Shown here one piece after another: positions 1 to 13,194 of a stretch of 64,000 nucleotides of DNA. The DNA comes from Rhabdophis nuchalis (Eukaryota; Chordata; Lepidosauria; Squamata; Natricidae): NCBI GenBank assembly GCA_039707465.1, contig CM077646.1, positions 77,214,715 through 77,278,714 of the forward strand. The letters run 5' to 3'. The notes beneath the pieces were generated by a model. The model was not told where the DNA came from. It was given only the letters and a program-made list of their open reading frames with translations, and did no database searches. Numbering within the stretch: position 1 is the first letter of the stretch; each line of letters opens with the position of its first letter. The translations under genes and the position numbers were made by a program.

Positions 1-1684
1 AGAAACAATATTATATTTTAAGCCAAAGGAATGTGCTGACAATTTAAAATGACTGCTGCAAAATAAAAATAAAAATTAATATGGAAAATAATTGATGAAA
101 ATTCTTTAGAAGTGTAAAAGACTGCAGCAAGTCCAAGAAAAGAAACCAGACTGACGAGGCAAACGTATTAACCCTTGTAGTCTCTTAATATTTTGTGATA
201 TTGTAAGAAAGCTCATGCTGCTGTAATTTATTTCATTTTTCATACTGCCCTTTATTTTCTTCTTAACAAAAGTGAGGAATATCCTTTCCTACAGATTGTA
301 CTCAGTGATTTGGAGATCATTTCACAAAATGAAGGCATAGTTATATTTTCACAATATTTTGCAAAAGAGATCATATTTATCCTTAAAACTTATTTCAGAT
401 TTTCTAGTGGTGAGCTTGGCATTTAGCTGGATCATTAAAGAACTGAACATAAGGGATTCAAGCAGGAATATGCTGCCTCTCTTTGCTTTTAGAATTCTAA
501 GCCAGAATTCCTGAAACTGGGATAGTATGCTTAAAAACTATAAACCTCTTGTGCAAATATTACAACGGACAATGTTGCATCTATCATATGCAGTAAGATT
601 TAATACCAGAAGAACAAGTCTACCACCATAGCTATTTCAAAATAGTGATCATGAAAGACATCTTACTAGCAACATGGAACAGAATATTTAGCAAACTTTT
701 GCTTTGGTATTATTCAGTTTCATAGCAAATGATTGAGTGAGAATAGTTTAAAAGGTGATCATAGTTTTCAAGATTTTTTTAAAGAAAAGGATAAGATGCT
801 GAATAATTATCTGTAACATAGGATTTTTTCATTTAAATTTGCTCAGCCAAATAAAGTAGAAATTTTCTTTTTCGTACAATGAGAAGAATAGCCAGAAACT
901 ATTTATAAGAAAAACAGCCAGGAAAGAAAATATTAAACATTATTAAATACAATTCCCATCAAATTAAGGCTCTTCCCTAACTATAAATGCTTTAATATTA
1001 ATACCCAGATAAAACCATTCTTGCTTCTGTCTAGGTTAAACATAGAAAATGTTACTGCTAAATCTATTCATCCAGACAGTGTGTGTGTGTTTTATGGTCC
1101 ACATTTATGGAAAGGAGATAGCAAGATTGGGAGAGAAGAATGGGTGGGGTGAGAGGCTATAGTTCAAAAATAGAGAAAAAAGAAATCAAGCTAGCCACAT
1201 AGACCAAAAGGCCTTCAGACTCCTACAACTGAAATCAGATCCTTCAAGAATAAGTTTAAAAATAGAGATTACTGTATTACCGTATTAGTGGAGATCCTTG
1301 GAAGCTAAAAATGGTGTCCCTAATTATATGAAGGCATTACACTTCAAGGCATTTGTTGTTATACTTTTATCTCAATTACATTTGTAAATTACACATGAAA
1401 TTGCAATGGGCACCAAGTGATATGTTGTAGCAGCCGCCATTATTATTTGTGAGATTATGAAATGCTATGAGATAGCTCTGCAACAGACCATATCAAAGCA
1501 GAAGCTGTACACTAATAATACCAGCACATTGCATGGAAACTTTTCTGCACAACATGTATGTTAGATGCACTCAGAGGCTTTTGAGAAGACAATACAATGG
1601 GGACCAGTGAAAGAATGTAGCTGTGTTTGTTTCCCTAGAATAAATACCTTCGAATGACTTCTCGGTAATGATTAAGGCTACCCG

Positions 1685-1740
1685 TCTGTAGAGATTCTGT
1701 AGAGATTCTCAGTCATCCAGGTCATGGTTGTCCCAAAGAT
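1685..1740 (+). repeat. Fragment of dispersed repeat P
   Basis: It contains the phrase GAGATTCTCAGTCATCCAGG followed by TCATGGTTGTCCCAAAG. The same phrase recurs at 3050, 29657 and 34196. The first dozen bases (TGTAGAGATTC) are doubled in tandem. Only the outer end of the repeat is present, without the GAAACGTCTTC portion. The family may be linked to Penelope-like elements, but that is inference. Confidence 0.5.
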
Positions 1741-3037
1741 TAAGGCTATCCATTTTTTTCTAAGTCAAAACAAAATGCATCGTTTATTTGCACAAAGCAA
1801 TAGTCCACCCTGTCTCCATTTGGTTTAAATTACCCTCATGTTGTGTCTCAATTGTAACTCAGTGGGTGATATGCCTATACATAGAGTCCTGCTCTAATTT
1901 AAACAATGTCATGCTCTCCAATTCATTAGTGGTGACATTGTTAAGCATTTCACTGATCATCATTGTAAAGTAATTTCATGATGTAGAAGCGTGAGGAGTT
2001 GGTGATTTCTTCAAGTATTGACTGAAAATAGTTTACCTTTTGAGCCTGAGGAAGCTGGGGATGGAGGGAACAAGAACAGAATAGAAGAGGCCATCATTAT
2101 ATAATGAATATAATATAGTTAAGCCACTTTAGCTGCTTAATTAAAAGAAAACACCAAGGTAATAATGAGAAAAGGAGCTAGCATGAGAAATAGTTCTACG
2201 TTAGTTCAGTGCATGACAGTGGGATTACAGGAAGTCAAGATGACTTTTGTCTGTGGCATACCAGTCATGCTGTTTGTGAAAATGCTTTCATGCTATAAGG
2301 AAGAACTTTCCCCAAAGAATGGGGAAATGTACATTCACACAAACAATCCGGTACAGATCCCCTGAAGCCAGCCTTTTATAAAATCCTTTAGGAAAATTCA
2401 TTCCGATCAATGTATCCTTTAATTTGCTTAGGTATAATGGTCTGCGATGTTTAAACACAAGTATGTGCTGCATAGGTGTGACACAAGAATGGTTTTGTCA
2501 GTGGAAGCTGTGGGAGCTTAGCATCCTATTATAGCTGACTGTTCTGTTGAAACCACTGAATCCCTTTGAAACGTTTGACTTTGGCTAGATCATTTTGTTA
2601 GTATACATAATTGAAAAATGAATTCCTCCAGGCATTTTCATTGTATCAGGAACTCTAATTTTTTTTTTAATGGAACATTAAGAGTACATACTTACTATTA
2701 CCTAAAAAAAGTCATCTTACATTTTATAATACCTATGAAAAATGGCATTTTTCTATCTTTAACAGAGTTGACTATATAAAGCAATAAGCTACTATTTCTT
2801 GCTCCCAGCTTGTATTCCTTAGAATTCAGTTCCCAACCATGAAATAGCTGCTGTATCACAGAATAAGAACAAATTTACAATATTGTACCATACAATTTTA
2901 TTAGCAGTCACTAGAAATATACAATTGCCCAAAGGGGAGGGGGGGGGAGAAACTATTGGACTTCTAAACTACATTGTAGTTATGATTTTTTTGGGGGGGA
3001 AATCCACTGCAATCTGTTATAGAGTAATAGCGGTATA

Positions 3038-3180
3038 TCTATTGGAGATTCTCAATCATCCAGATCATGACTGTCACAAGGATGCTTTTCCAAGAGGGAA
3101 TTGGGCTTTCTGGTTTTTCTTTGAAGACGTTTCACTTCTCATTCTCATCCTCATCCAGTGAGCTTCTTTAGCTCATTCTT
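3038..3180 (+). repeat. Dispersed repeat P, longer copy
   Basis: The order of blocks is: GAGATTCTCAATCATCCAG, then GATGCTTTTCCAAGAGG, then CTTTCTGGTTTTTCTTTGAA, then GACGTTTCACTTCTCATTC, ending near GAGCTTCTTTAGCTC. The same block order is seen at 29650-29765 and 34190-34391, which shows a dispersed family. A few bases near the 3' end (CTCATTCTCATCCTCATCC) look expanded by slippage. I cannot name the family with certainty; such repeats are frequent in snakes and may be terminal parts of Penelope-like retroelements. Confidence 0.55.
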
Positions 3181-3194
3181 TGAAACGTCTATGT

Positions 3195-3308
3195 CAGGGG
3201 TGTCCAAACTTGGGAACTTTAAGACTTGTGGACTTCAACTCCCAGAATTCCCCAGCCAGCTATGCTGAAGTCCACAAGTCTTACAGTTCCCAAGTTTGGA
3301 CACCCCTG
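3195..3308. mobile_element. Palindromic hAT-type MITE (family A variant)
   Basis: The terminal inverted repeats are CAGGGGTGTCCAAACTTGGG and its complement, and the inner sequence is also largely palindromic (GGACTTCAACTCCCAGAATT... against GAAGTCCACAAGTCTTA). A perfect 8-bp target duplication, GTCTATGT, flanks it at 3187-3194 and 3309-3316. At 114 bp it cannot code. An 8-bp duplication with CAGGGG-type ends is the mark of hAT elements. Confidence 0.9.
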
Positions 3309-4654
3309 GTCTATGTGAAATATGGCACATCAGATTGGGTGTTATTAGCCATCATATAACTAGTTTTAATTGCTAAATTTGTTTTAAGCCACCCAATAAA
3401 TCAGAGTTCAGAGTAATATATAAAGCAAAATAAATGAAACCAAATGAAATCTGGAGGTCTTTCAAGAGTTACAATATTAATCTGAACTAAAAGCCATGCA
3501 AGGCTAAGTCTACAAATTCACCTTGGCCTGAGACCTAGATAGTTTGAAAGTCTAAAATTTCTTTGTCATTTTAAAAGACAACAAAATAAAAATAGCCATT
3601 TGAAAACTAGCATAAAGACATATATTTGCCCTTCCTCCTACACAATCAGATTTAGAGTCCCTAAGGTAGTCAATAATATGGATGGTCACATTGGCACTTG
3701 TTTGATATCTGCCTATGTCATACTACATGTACAAAAATGCTACTCCTTGGATACTTTGCAGAAATATGACAATAGTATAGTTTGGAATCCAAGCTGGTGT
3801 ATTCCTTCCTTAATCCTGGACTAAAGAGCCATAATAGAAAAGAATCAGTTTTCTTAGTGAAGGGTATCAAGGGAAAAACTTTTGAATGCTGACCAACTTT
3901 AAAGTTCAACTAGATACATGCTGTAAGACTCAATCAGATATCTTTCCTATTTCACTGGATTTAGGTCCCTCTGCACAATATGGGACAGCAGATTTACATC
4001 CTGATTTCCTTCCCAATGATACTAGTAACAAAACTAAACAAGATTTAAGCCATCAATTTTTTAAAAATATTTTCAGCTAATGTAAGATGAGTCCTGACAA
4101 AGACCAAGGACAATTTAGTTCCCATTTAGATATGCAGTAGTAAAGACCCAAGATTTTCCTTGAAAAGGTATTCTGGAATATTATTCAACTTCCAAATCTA
4201 GCCACAAAGTCTCCTCTTGGGGTTTGAAAAAAGCAATTTCAGCTTTTGTACACATTTTATATCAAATTCATATTCATATGGATACGATTTCATATCCAAT
4301 GCTTGAAGAAAAAGGGGAGAAATATATATGTTAGTACAAGGTGCTCCTGTTTACTAGACATTCATTAAGGGTGCCTATTTCAGCACATATCAGAATGGAA
4401 ATTAACTGAATGTGACTTTTTCATTTGAGAACATGAATTTATCTGCCGTTATTTTGCACTTCAGCTCCTAGAATTCACAAGCAACACAGATATTCTGGAG
4501 GCTCTATAAATTGTAACAAGAATTTAGTCTTTAAATACTTGGATGCAAAAAAGAAATCCTGTAAAGATTTTATCTGCCCTTGGAGATAATCTAGGTCAGG
4601 AAACAGAATCATAAGGTTGATTTTGGAGCTATGGTGATGAAAGTTAGCCACTCA

Positions 4655-4730
4655 TCCTTGGCCACTTGAAAATGCATGGACTTCAATTCCATGAACACTG
4701 AAAGTTGAGGTCCATAGGTCTTAAAGTCAG
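4655..4730. repeat. Degenerate family A-like palindrome
   Basis: The inner phrases GGACTTCAATTCCATGAAC and GTTGAGGTCCATAGGTCTTA resemble the two arms of the family A MITEs, but the ends are gone and no target duplication can be read. It directly abuts the TCTA microsatellite. Confidence 0.35.
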
Positions 4731-4892
<162 letters not shown>

Positions 4893-5625
4893 TTCCAACC
4901 ACTGTGCCATCAGTGCTCATATATTCCTTATTTAGTCTTGAAATATTGTTACAGGAAAAAAAGTGTCATATCAAATGTCATCATAATTACTATATGTACA
5001 ATTGGTGATATCACACAAATGTTTTTACATCCTGTTACAGTGCTGATTAATTCATCAGCTATCCCCATGGCTTGGCTTGGCAGGATATAAGTAGCTGCAA
5101 ATTAAATAATCAAAGCTGTAAATGACCCATTTCCTCTTTCCTTTCTATGTAATGAAAATTACTTTTCATATTTTTACAGAGGCCAAAGTATTTTAAGTCA
5201 TCTATTTCTCTTGTCTGCATCATTTTCAACTCAGATTTTATTATTTTATATAAAGGATATTCTGTAGTTCACATTAACATAATGTCACTCAGGTCATTTC
5301 TCCATCTGTTACAATCATTGTTTTTAAGTAATTTCTTAAGTAATTACCATTATTAAGCTACATAAATATTCACCAAAAGTGATTTATAGAGCTGAAGCTA
5401 AAGAATATCTTGGAAGTTACATAGTTTTCAATGAGATATGTTGAGAACTGTATTTGGGAATAATCCCCCTCCCTCCCCCAAATAATTGCAAGGTAAACAC
5501 TTTTGCAAAACTGTAAATACTGTACTGGAGATTAAGTACTGGAGAATTAAAATGAACTCAGAGATATTATCATAGAAAGTTGTTTTTCATGACTAGAAAC
5601 TCCATAATGGCTGCACCTGTATACA

Positions 5626-5880
5626 ACGAGGGTGTCAAACTCATGTCATGTCTTGTGACGTATGAGGACTTTTTCCCCCTTCACTAAACCAGGTGTGTGC
5701 ATGGCCAGCACGTGACTCAATTGGCCTGCAGGGTTAGGGTTAGGCCCTCCATTTGCCCTGGCTCTATTTTTGTTCTATTTAGGGACAATTTTTGAGCAAA
5801 ATGCATGCATGGAAGGCCAGGCGCACACATTTGCGAACTAGTAGAGAAAGTAAGTGAAAACCACCTCTGGTGCTATTGCC
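5626..5880. mobile_element. Possible old hAT-type fragment
   Basis: The phrase GAGGGTGTCAAACTCATG resembles the end of a common reptile hAT-type element (CAGTGGTGTCAAACTC). A GC-richer interior follows (GGCCTGCAGGGTTAGGG, GCACACATTTGCG). No opposite end or target duplication was found, so only the left end is supported. Confidence 0.35.
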
Positions 5881-5976
5881 CTTCTCTCATCTGATCCCCC
5901 TCCTTACCTCCTTCTAGCAGGAGGTACAGCACTGGATTTACCTGTATCCTGTTTGGTACAGATGTGAAAAAAGCTT

Positions 5977-6023
5977 GGAGGAGGAGGAGGAGGAGGAGGA
6001 GGAGGAGGAGGAGGAGGAGGAGG
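5977..6023. repeat. (GGA)n microsatellite
   Basis: About fifteen uninterrupted GGA/GAG units occur in otherwise AT-rich intron. Confidence 0.97.
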
Positions 6024-6500
6024 ATTATAACAGTGCTAGAAACTGTATTTTAAAGCAAATTAGCCCATATGCTTTTGAGTTTGTGCTAAAATAAAACATC
6101 ATGAATGCAATAGTTCAATAATTTTGTACTACTTATGCAACAAAAAGATGTCATCAAACTCAAATAATTAGCTGGTTAGCTGAGCAGCTTTATTTCAGTG
6201 AATTAAAATGAGAATTCAGAATCTGACAGCCTTTGTATCATTATGTTTAATGAGGCTTCACCTTTTAATGAAACACTTCAACCTTTATAAATTTTATCCA
6301 GCTTGCTGGTGTTCCCTTTCTATCTCCTTCCCACCACTGTCCTGCTGGAATTTTTAGCTGCAGTACCTAATTCAGCATAATGAAAATTTATTTCTCTCTT
6401 CATATTCACAAATGAGGTTTCAAATTTATTTGACTAACTTGCAGCATATCACTCCACAGAAAGCAACCAGAATATCAGTCTGAAATTAAATGCATCATAA

Positions 6501-6745
6501 CTAGTGGTAGGTTTTACATAATTTTACCTCCGGTTCACCGCACACCGAAACTGTGAGCGTGCATGAGGGCATGCGCCTTCCATGCATGTGCTTTGCTCGC
6601 ACACATGGCTCGCATTTATGTGCATGGCTTATAAAATGTTGCTAAATAGGATGACATAGGTTGGGGTGGGTGGGCGGTCACCACTAATCCAAACCCGCAG
6701 GTCGTCACTACTGGTTCGCCTGAACCAGTTCAAATTTTCAGTTAT
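6501..6745. mobile_element. Family B hAT-type element, old copy
   Basis: It starts CTAGTGGTAGGTTTTACA, matching the CAGTGGTGGGTTTC end of the family B copies at 10716, 12953, 19781 and 49912, and holds ACCTCCGGTTCACCG and ACTGGTTCGCCTGAACCAG. The interior is rich in GCATGCGC-type CpG steps. The right end is decayed and no target duplication can be read. Confidence 0.5.
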
Positions 6746-7537
6746 GAGAACATACTGTAGAGCAGATTTATCTTAGCCAATCTTCACAAATAAGTGAAGT
6801 TTCCAGTCCTCTACATCAAAAAATTGGGGGAAATTGACTAGATTTATAGGTCTGTAAACTGCCTATAAAATAATTTCATTTGGAAACAGAGGTCTCACTG
6901 GAATTCTTATACTGCAACCATATATTTCTTTTAACAAATATTATTAATTAGACCTAGAAGTTCACTTTTGGGATTAACTATTTTCAATCTAGACAGGTCA
7001 CAAATATACACAAATATATCCCCAAAACCAGAGAATTACTGAATGACATCAGAGCATTAACCCAACATGGAAACTAGAAAACATTTAATGATTTAATACA
7101 ATAGAACAACTCGAAATCTCTGAATTTTGCTTGGCCCTCACTTTACTGTCTTTAAGAATGAAGACTTGACTCTTCCCCTGCTCTTGGGTCAGCTTGTTGT
7201 AGTTATATAAATTGTGTGTCTTTATCACAGTACATTATAGTTTAGTAGTTTATCATTTTGTTTTATATCTAATGTTAGTTGCTTGTTGAATGGGCAGCCA
7301 TATACGTTGAACACATCAACCAACCACCAAACAAATAAGAACAATGGCTAATAAAGTGAATCAATCTGCATGTTTCAGAATCTAAAAGTAGACTATTTAC
7401 AAACATTAAGAATAAACCCCTACGAAGTGTATTAAATAAGTCTGAGGATTTTGTACCCAAGGAAGATAAGAGAAAGAGTCTTTTACAAATAAAGTACTTG
7501 GATTGTAAACACATCACATAGGACATGTGGCTTAGAA

Positions 7538-7881
7538 CAGGGGTCCCCAACCTTTTTTGCACCAGGGACCAGTTTCATTTAAAAAAAAATTCTGCGGACC
7601 GGCTGGCATAGAGGAGGAGCGGGGGGGGGGGGGAGACAGGCGGCACATGCACATGTGGGGGGGAGGGGGGACAGGCAGCGCATGCGCACGCGGGGAGGAG
7701 TCGGCTCACTCGGCCCTCTAGGGCCTCCAATGGTGCGAACAGCGGCACCTGCGCTCTCCCGCATCCGGTGCGCGCTCTGCCCAGGGGGCTGCTCCCTCCT
7801 CCTCCTCTCTGGCCCTGCGGCCCGGTTCCTATCAAGCCACGGACCGGCACCGGTCCGCGGCCCAGGGGTTGGGGACCCCTG
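7538..7881. mobile_element. GC-rich hAT-type non-autonomous element
   Basis: The terminal repeats are CAGGGGTCCCCAACC and GGTTGGGGACCCCTG. The perfect 8-bp target duplication GCTTAGAA lies at 7530-7537 and 7882-7889. The 344-bp interior is strikingly GC-rich, with a poly-G tract, GCGCATGCGCACGCGG and GGACCGGCACCGGTCCGCGG near the right end. The three overlapping GC-rich open frames inside are composition artefacts. Fragments of the same family lie at 32665 and 51705. Confidence 0.93.
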
Positions 7882-8044
7882 GCTTAGAACATACATTAGC
7901 ACAGCATATCTATGAGTACCAACTGACTGTTAGAAGACATTTTTAAACTTCTTTTATTTCATGCTCAGATAAAATCAATCATGGTTTCAGTTGGGAAGAT
8001 GTTCTAAGTCAGGCCAAAATCAAATAATATATCCTAATGCCTAG

Positions 8045-8336
8045 AACGGCAGCATGGTGGCTCAGCGGTTAAGATGCTGAGCTTGTTGGTTGGAAAGCCA
8101 GCAACCTGGGTTCAAAACCCGAGAGTCATGCAATGGGGTGAGCTTTCAACTTCGCCTAGTTCTTGCCAATCTATAAGTTCAGATGCAAGCAAATATGAGT
8201 AGATAATGGGGAGGGAACAACTCCTGCAAAATTGTGCTGGCCAGCACTGGCTCAACAGCCTTGAAATGACTAAATACTGCCCCCTATAGCCGGCAATGGC
8301 TAGTGAAGTAAAATCCACAGGGATTCCTTTCCTTTA
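8045..8336 (+). mobile_element. Sauria-type tRNA-derived SINE
   Basis: A tRNA-like head carries an A box (TGGCTCAGCGG, 8058-8068) and a B box (GGGTTCAAAACC, 8108-8119), the internal RNA polymerase III promoter. The body matches the copy at 39284 (GCTTCTGCCAA-like region, then CTGCCCCCTATAGCCGGCAATGG). It ends in a CTTT-rich tail near 8336. Known family fact: these SINEs are mobilised by BovB-type LINEs, and BovB remnants occur in this window. The middle is shortened relative to 39284-39637. Confidence 0.85.
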
Positions 8337-9837
8337 ATACTTAGATACCTGGCATTCTGACAAAATTAGCACTTAGTAGACAAAGATACTTTTGAATAGT
8401 TCATTGAAAAGAACTAGCCAAAGGTCTCTTAGGGGCAAGGGAATGCAGATCTCAAAAACATCTGTCTTTATCCTGCATTAACCAACATCCAGATGAAAAG
8501 GAGATGGAATAACATCAATATAACAGCAAAACAGATAATAGTATTCCAAGCATAAAAGAAATAAGATCCAACAGCCCATCTAATCATGTATAAGATTCCA
8601 CAAAGTCAAATATATTCCACAACTAAATGACCAACTTCTTCAAGATCACAGGACTGAAGATATTACCTAGGCAGCTAATAAAATATCTGCAAATGAAAAA
8701 ACAAGTTTATATAATTCCTTCAACCCAAGATTTTAATCTTTCTACATGGTGCCAAATGTTTTCAAAATCTACCAATTTTGCATAGGATTTAAAATGATTC
8801 TGTCAAATAAAATTCGTACCTAGGCTTGTATCACAATGCAGATATTTTCTGTATCATGGAATATAACTTTGACACACTGAAGAGAATACTTGTTTGAAAT
8901 TTAAACTTTGCCCTGTTTGTTATCCATTTTACTGTTCTTTTCCCCCCTTCATGGTATGATTATGTAAAAAACTGTATCTTCTCTTACTTTTGTGAACATT
9001 GATATTGTCTGGACTGTAAGAAAAATATATGTGTATATAAAGATAATGTCTTGCTTGAAGAGGGGCAATTGGCTTAAGTAGCAAAGATTAATAAATAGAG
9101 CTGAGACCAATTAAATGTACTAATCACAAAATGATCTAATAATTTCTATTCTTTACCATACTTTTAGCTCCACGGAATAGCTCATAAAAAATATAACACC
9201 TTATTTCATTTCTTCACTAGATAATGAAGAACGGCCAATCAGACTTTAGAAAAGATCCTTGGAAATATTTGGAATTCAATTGGCCTCTCAGCTAGCCTAA
9301 TTTTTTTCTCCATCCAAGTGGCATGGGGTTGATTACATTAACCCAAATTTCACTATCCCTTATGACACTTTCATATGTTGTAACATCTTGAAAGTGAAAT
9401 AATTTAGCAATCATTTGGACTTAATTCCTAATTACATCCAATTCCAATTTACACATTCTTCTTCTACAATGAACTACCCAACTTACAGGTAGCTGTGTAG
9501 CTTTTATTCCTGGTTAGTGCCATTACTCTTAGCAGTTATTGGCCTCACTACAAAATGTTTGCTAAAAAATAGTATACTTTTACTTACTGCCAGCTTTAAT
9601 GATTTTTAATGAGCCTTTTATGAAGACTGATGGGGAGGTGAAATGCAACAACAAGAACCATATAATAGTGACAGGAATTGGCTAGCATGATAAACAAAGT
9701 TTCTTAACTCCATCTTTGTACAGAAACAAAACAATATACATAAATGCCCTATATATTTAAAAATACAATTAATTTCCACTGTACAATTCAAATGTAGCAA
9801 TTTGCAACAAATTGGGAAATATAATATTAGAAATGGA

Positions 9838-10015
9838 AGGAAAGAGAAAAAGAGGATGACCAACAGGAAGATGGATGGACTCCATTACAGTGGCAATGCA
9901 GGAAGCATTGTAAGAACTAACGGACCAAGTTAAGAAGAGATCATCATGGAAAAGATCTATTTACATGATCACTAAGAGTCAATACCAACTTATGACAATC
10001 AATCAATCAATAAAA
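9838..10015 (+). mobile_element. BovB/RTE LINE 3' end
   Basis: The sequence reads as the decayed C-terminus and tail of a BovB-type ORF2: GGAAGATGGATGGACTCC, then GCAATGCAGGAAGCATTG, then GAGATCATCATGGAAAAG and CACTAAGAGTCAATACC. It ends in an AATC-repeat tail (CAATCAATCAATC) near 10010. It is strongly 5'-truncated, as usual for LINE copies. Confidence 0.75.
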
Positions 10016-10715
10016 AGAAAAATATATTGAAGCCTTATGAAATGAAGTACTCATGATTTGATGCCATTTGGGGAGAGATTGAGGAGTGCAATATATGAAT
10101 GGAGTAGGGTTCTTGGTAAGAATATGAACCTCATGAGAAACTTAGTGAAGTTTCTTCTGTTTAGGCTAGAGGTTCTTTCTTGATGTCTATTAGCAGGGAT
10201 ACCTTCCCAAAGTTTGCTTTAATGGAAAGCTTTTAATCCTTTTCACCTAAAGGCCCAAACTTAATAAATATTTCCTTTGGAAGCAACCTATAAATAGGTC
10301 TTTTTTTAATGAAACATTCTACAGACAGAGGTTTATTTTTTACTTTAATTCTCCAAGTTCATGTTTTTCTTTTAACACATTTTTCTAAATTTGTAAGCCA
10401 ACCAAAGACCTTTTACAGTTAGGAAGCCTCTGTATCGAATAAACAAATAATAAAGTGTTTAAAACCACACAAATAAGAGCAACTCAATATTGTAGTTTAG
10501 AAATAAGTTATTAATCTAAGACATGGAGCAGAAAGTGAAGAAATGAAGAAGAAATAGCAGTTGAAACTGACAAGAGCGAATGGTGTAACTTGAAGTGAAT
10601 ACTGTTTTTTTTATTGTTAGCATAGTGCTGAACATGTCTGACAATAGTTGTTAACATATTTGTGTACCTAAAGGTCTTTTATGACCATACTTATATGGAC
10701 TTGAAGGAGCATGGC

Positions 10716-10898
10716 CAGAGGTGGATTGGTCCCAGTTCAGCCTGGATTGGACGAACTGGTAGTAGCGGCGGTGGGAGGCTCTATCCACCCGCCCAAATGC
10801 TTCTGTGCATGCACATAAGCTTCTGAGCATGCGCAAAAGCGTCACATGCCTGTGCGCAAGAGCGAACCGGTAGTAAAAAATTTGGAAACCTACCACTG
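10716..10898. mobile_element. Family B hAT-type MITE
   Basis: The ends are CAGAGGTGGATTGG and GGAAACCTACCACTG. Inside are GGACGAACTGGTAGTAGCGG and GAGCGAACCGGTAGTAAAAA. Flanks AGCATGGC (10708-10715) and ACATTGGC (10899-10906) agree at five of eight positions, a decayed target duplication. It shares GGAGGCTCTA.CCACCC with the copy at 12953. Confidence 0.75.
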
Positions 10899-12952
10899 AC
10901 ATTGGCTCAAAAAACTAGACTGGAACTGAAGTTAAAGTATCAGCTGAAAAAAAGAAACATTTGGCTCACTACTGCATTTTGAAACATTACGAATCTAATC
11001 AGTGGAAGTGTCCTACTGTTACACAATTTTAAGCAGAAGTGAACCATATCTTTCTTTTGCAAACCTACATTCAGATGTAGGAATTTGAGAGCTGATTCCA
11101 GAAATATAAATATCATAAAGAGAAATACATATACACACTACATTTATTAATAAATGGGATATATGTATATTTTAAGTCTACCTGTATGCTTGAGTTTCTT
11201 CATTTTGCTGATTTTGATGACACAATTAGATCTAGTGCCCCATATAATAAATTATAATTAGAGTACACGCAAAAAGAAACAAACAGACTTTAAAGTGTGA
11301 ATGGCAAAAAAGATAAAGATTATTTGAAAGAATCAAATTGCACAATCAAAAGTAACACTCAGCATGTTATAAATTAAGGGCATTTTTTTTGTATTTCAAA
11401 ACACATGTGAAATATACCAATTCTCTTAACATTCAACTATCTTGATTTATATGTGGAAAACATGCTGTGGAGTTAGAAGAGATGTAACTTCTAATCCATT
11501 TATTTAGATATTCATCACTATTGCCATTTACTTCTTTCTATAACCTGTTCAAAGAGTAACATAAGAGGAAAACAAAACTTCCCTCTGAACAAAAGGAGTG
11601 CTCTTCAAACGTAATTCCTGTTCCTGTGTGATAATTTTAAAATCTTAAAATCAAAAGCTGACTGGTCTTTAGGCATAACAGCATCCCAGCATGTTACATT
11701 GTTCTACAGAAAAAAAGGTATATAATCAAAACTAACATCCCTTCGTATTTCAGCTGTGGTGTTTGAGATAAAACAGCGTATCTTCTAGTTTCCTTGGCAC
11801 CATAGGAGGTAAAGTGGCTAATTTTCTTAATCTCCTTGGCTGCATTTTAAATTTCTAATAGGAGCTTGCAAGTTAAATAACAATTAGAACTCAATTTAAC
11901 ATGGAGATGAATGTATCTGAAGTTCAGTAGCAATGGATTAAAAAAAATGTAGTGCATTCTAGGGGAAAAAATAAAAATGAGGAAAGGCTCCAATATTTTT
12001 CAAAATCACAATACATGAACAGCAGCAACAACAAGTGATAATTAGAATAGTCATTTGTTTCAATAGAACAAAAGTACTGTAATATTTATAGTCTATGCCA
12101 GAATTATAATGACTCTAGGGCTAGATGTGAAGTATCACAGCATGTTCCACATGTTTTTAACACTGTTTCTAAAAGCTCTAGAGGCTATTAAATTTAATGA
12201 ACCCATCTGCTATGAAATAGAGTTCCAACATAATAAGTTTTCTCAGTGCCATATAATGCAGATGGCACGCCAAATCTAAAAGCTTAGATAGATTTTTGTA
12301 ATGGTCCCCTTTAGGTGCGTCCCTCCCTCCCATTTTGTTTGATGGCCGAGACATCTTTATAATCCACACTGTTTGTTTTGCAAATAGAATGTGTGATGAT
12401 CTGCATATAGAAGTATCACTGCTCAGAAATAGGCAGTTATTGTTCACTTCCGAACCATATTTATCTGCTTGCTCCAGAAGTTAACCAAGATCATGGCTTT
12501 CTATTATATATTTAAGGAACAGATTCCCGCCATGCAAAAGCAAAACCTAAGTTCAAATCAATTTATAATGTCTGAGGGCTCCACTGTTTACTTCTATTCG
12601 AATATTATTTCTCTAATTTGCAAAGGAAACAAGGTAATTGCAGTTCAACCATTTTTAAAATGTATTTATAGATACAATCAAAATAAAACAAAGGAAAAAA
12701 ACCAACTAAAAAGAAATGTAAAGACATTATAAAATTAGGAAAAATTAAAAATCACATTAATATAAATAAGCATATTATAATATATTATTTTACCTTAAAA
12801 ATTTTCAGTCAAACTTTTCAGTCAGTATAATCATTATGTAATGATCCATAACTATAATAAATAATCCATAACTATAACTAGTTTCATTTTTTGTTATAAA
12901 ATGAAGTTAAAAATTACTATAATTTCTATATAATATAAGAAACGGTGTGTAT

Positions 12953-13107
12953 CAGAGATGGGTTGCTCCTGGTTTGGCCTGGATCAGGCGAACCGGTAGT
13001 AGCGGCGGCAGGAGGCTCTACCCACCCACCTGACACTTCTGTGTATGCACAGAAGTGGCACGTGCACAAGTGAACTGGTAGTAAAAAAAATTGGAAACCC
13101 ACCACTG
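12953..13107. mobile_element. Family B hAT-type MITE
   Basis: The 155-bp element runs from CAGAGATGGGTTGCTCC to GGAAACCCACCACTG. Flanks GTGTGTAT (12945-12952) and GTGTGTGT (13108-13115) match at seven of eight bases. The interior AACCGGTAGTAGCGGCGG and AGTGAACTGGTAGTAAAAAA repeat the family B pattern, in which CGGTAGTA occurs near both ends. Confidence 0.85.
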
Positions 13108-13155
13108 GTGTGTGTGTTTGTGTGTGAGAGAGAGAGAGACAGAGACAGAGAGAGA
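13108..13155. repeat. (TG)n and (GA)n microsatellite
   Basis: A TG tract is followed by a GAGAGACAGAGA tract, immediately after the MITE end. The TG tract overlaps the MITE's target duplication, so it may have grown from it. Confidence 0.85.
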
Positions 13156-13194
13156 TTGACAGAGTATCTGTCTATCTTCAAATCACTTTTTGAT

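Noticed and set aside
7575..7915. Three overlapping GC-rich open frames
   Set aside because: They lie wholly within the hAT-type element 7538-7881 and reflect its G/C composition.
8058..8119. tRNA gene-like A and B boxes
   Set aside because: They belong to the SINE head; no tRNA cloverleaf or anticodon arm is complete. The same applies at 39293-39358.
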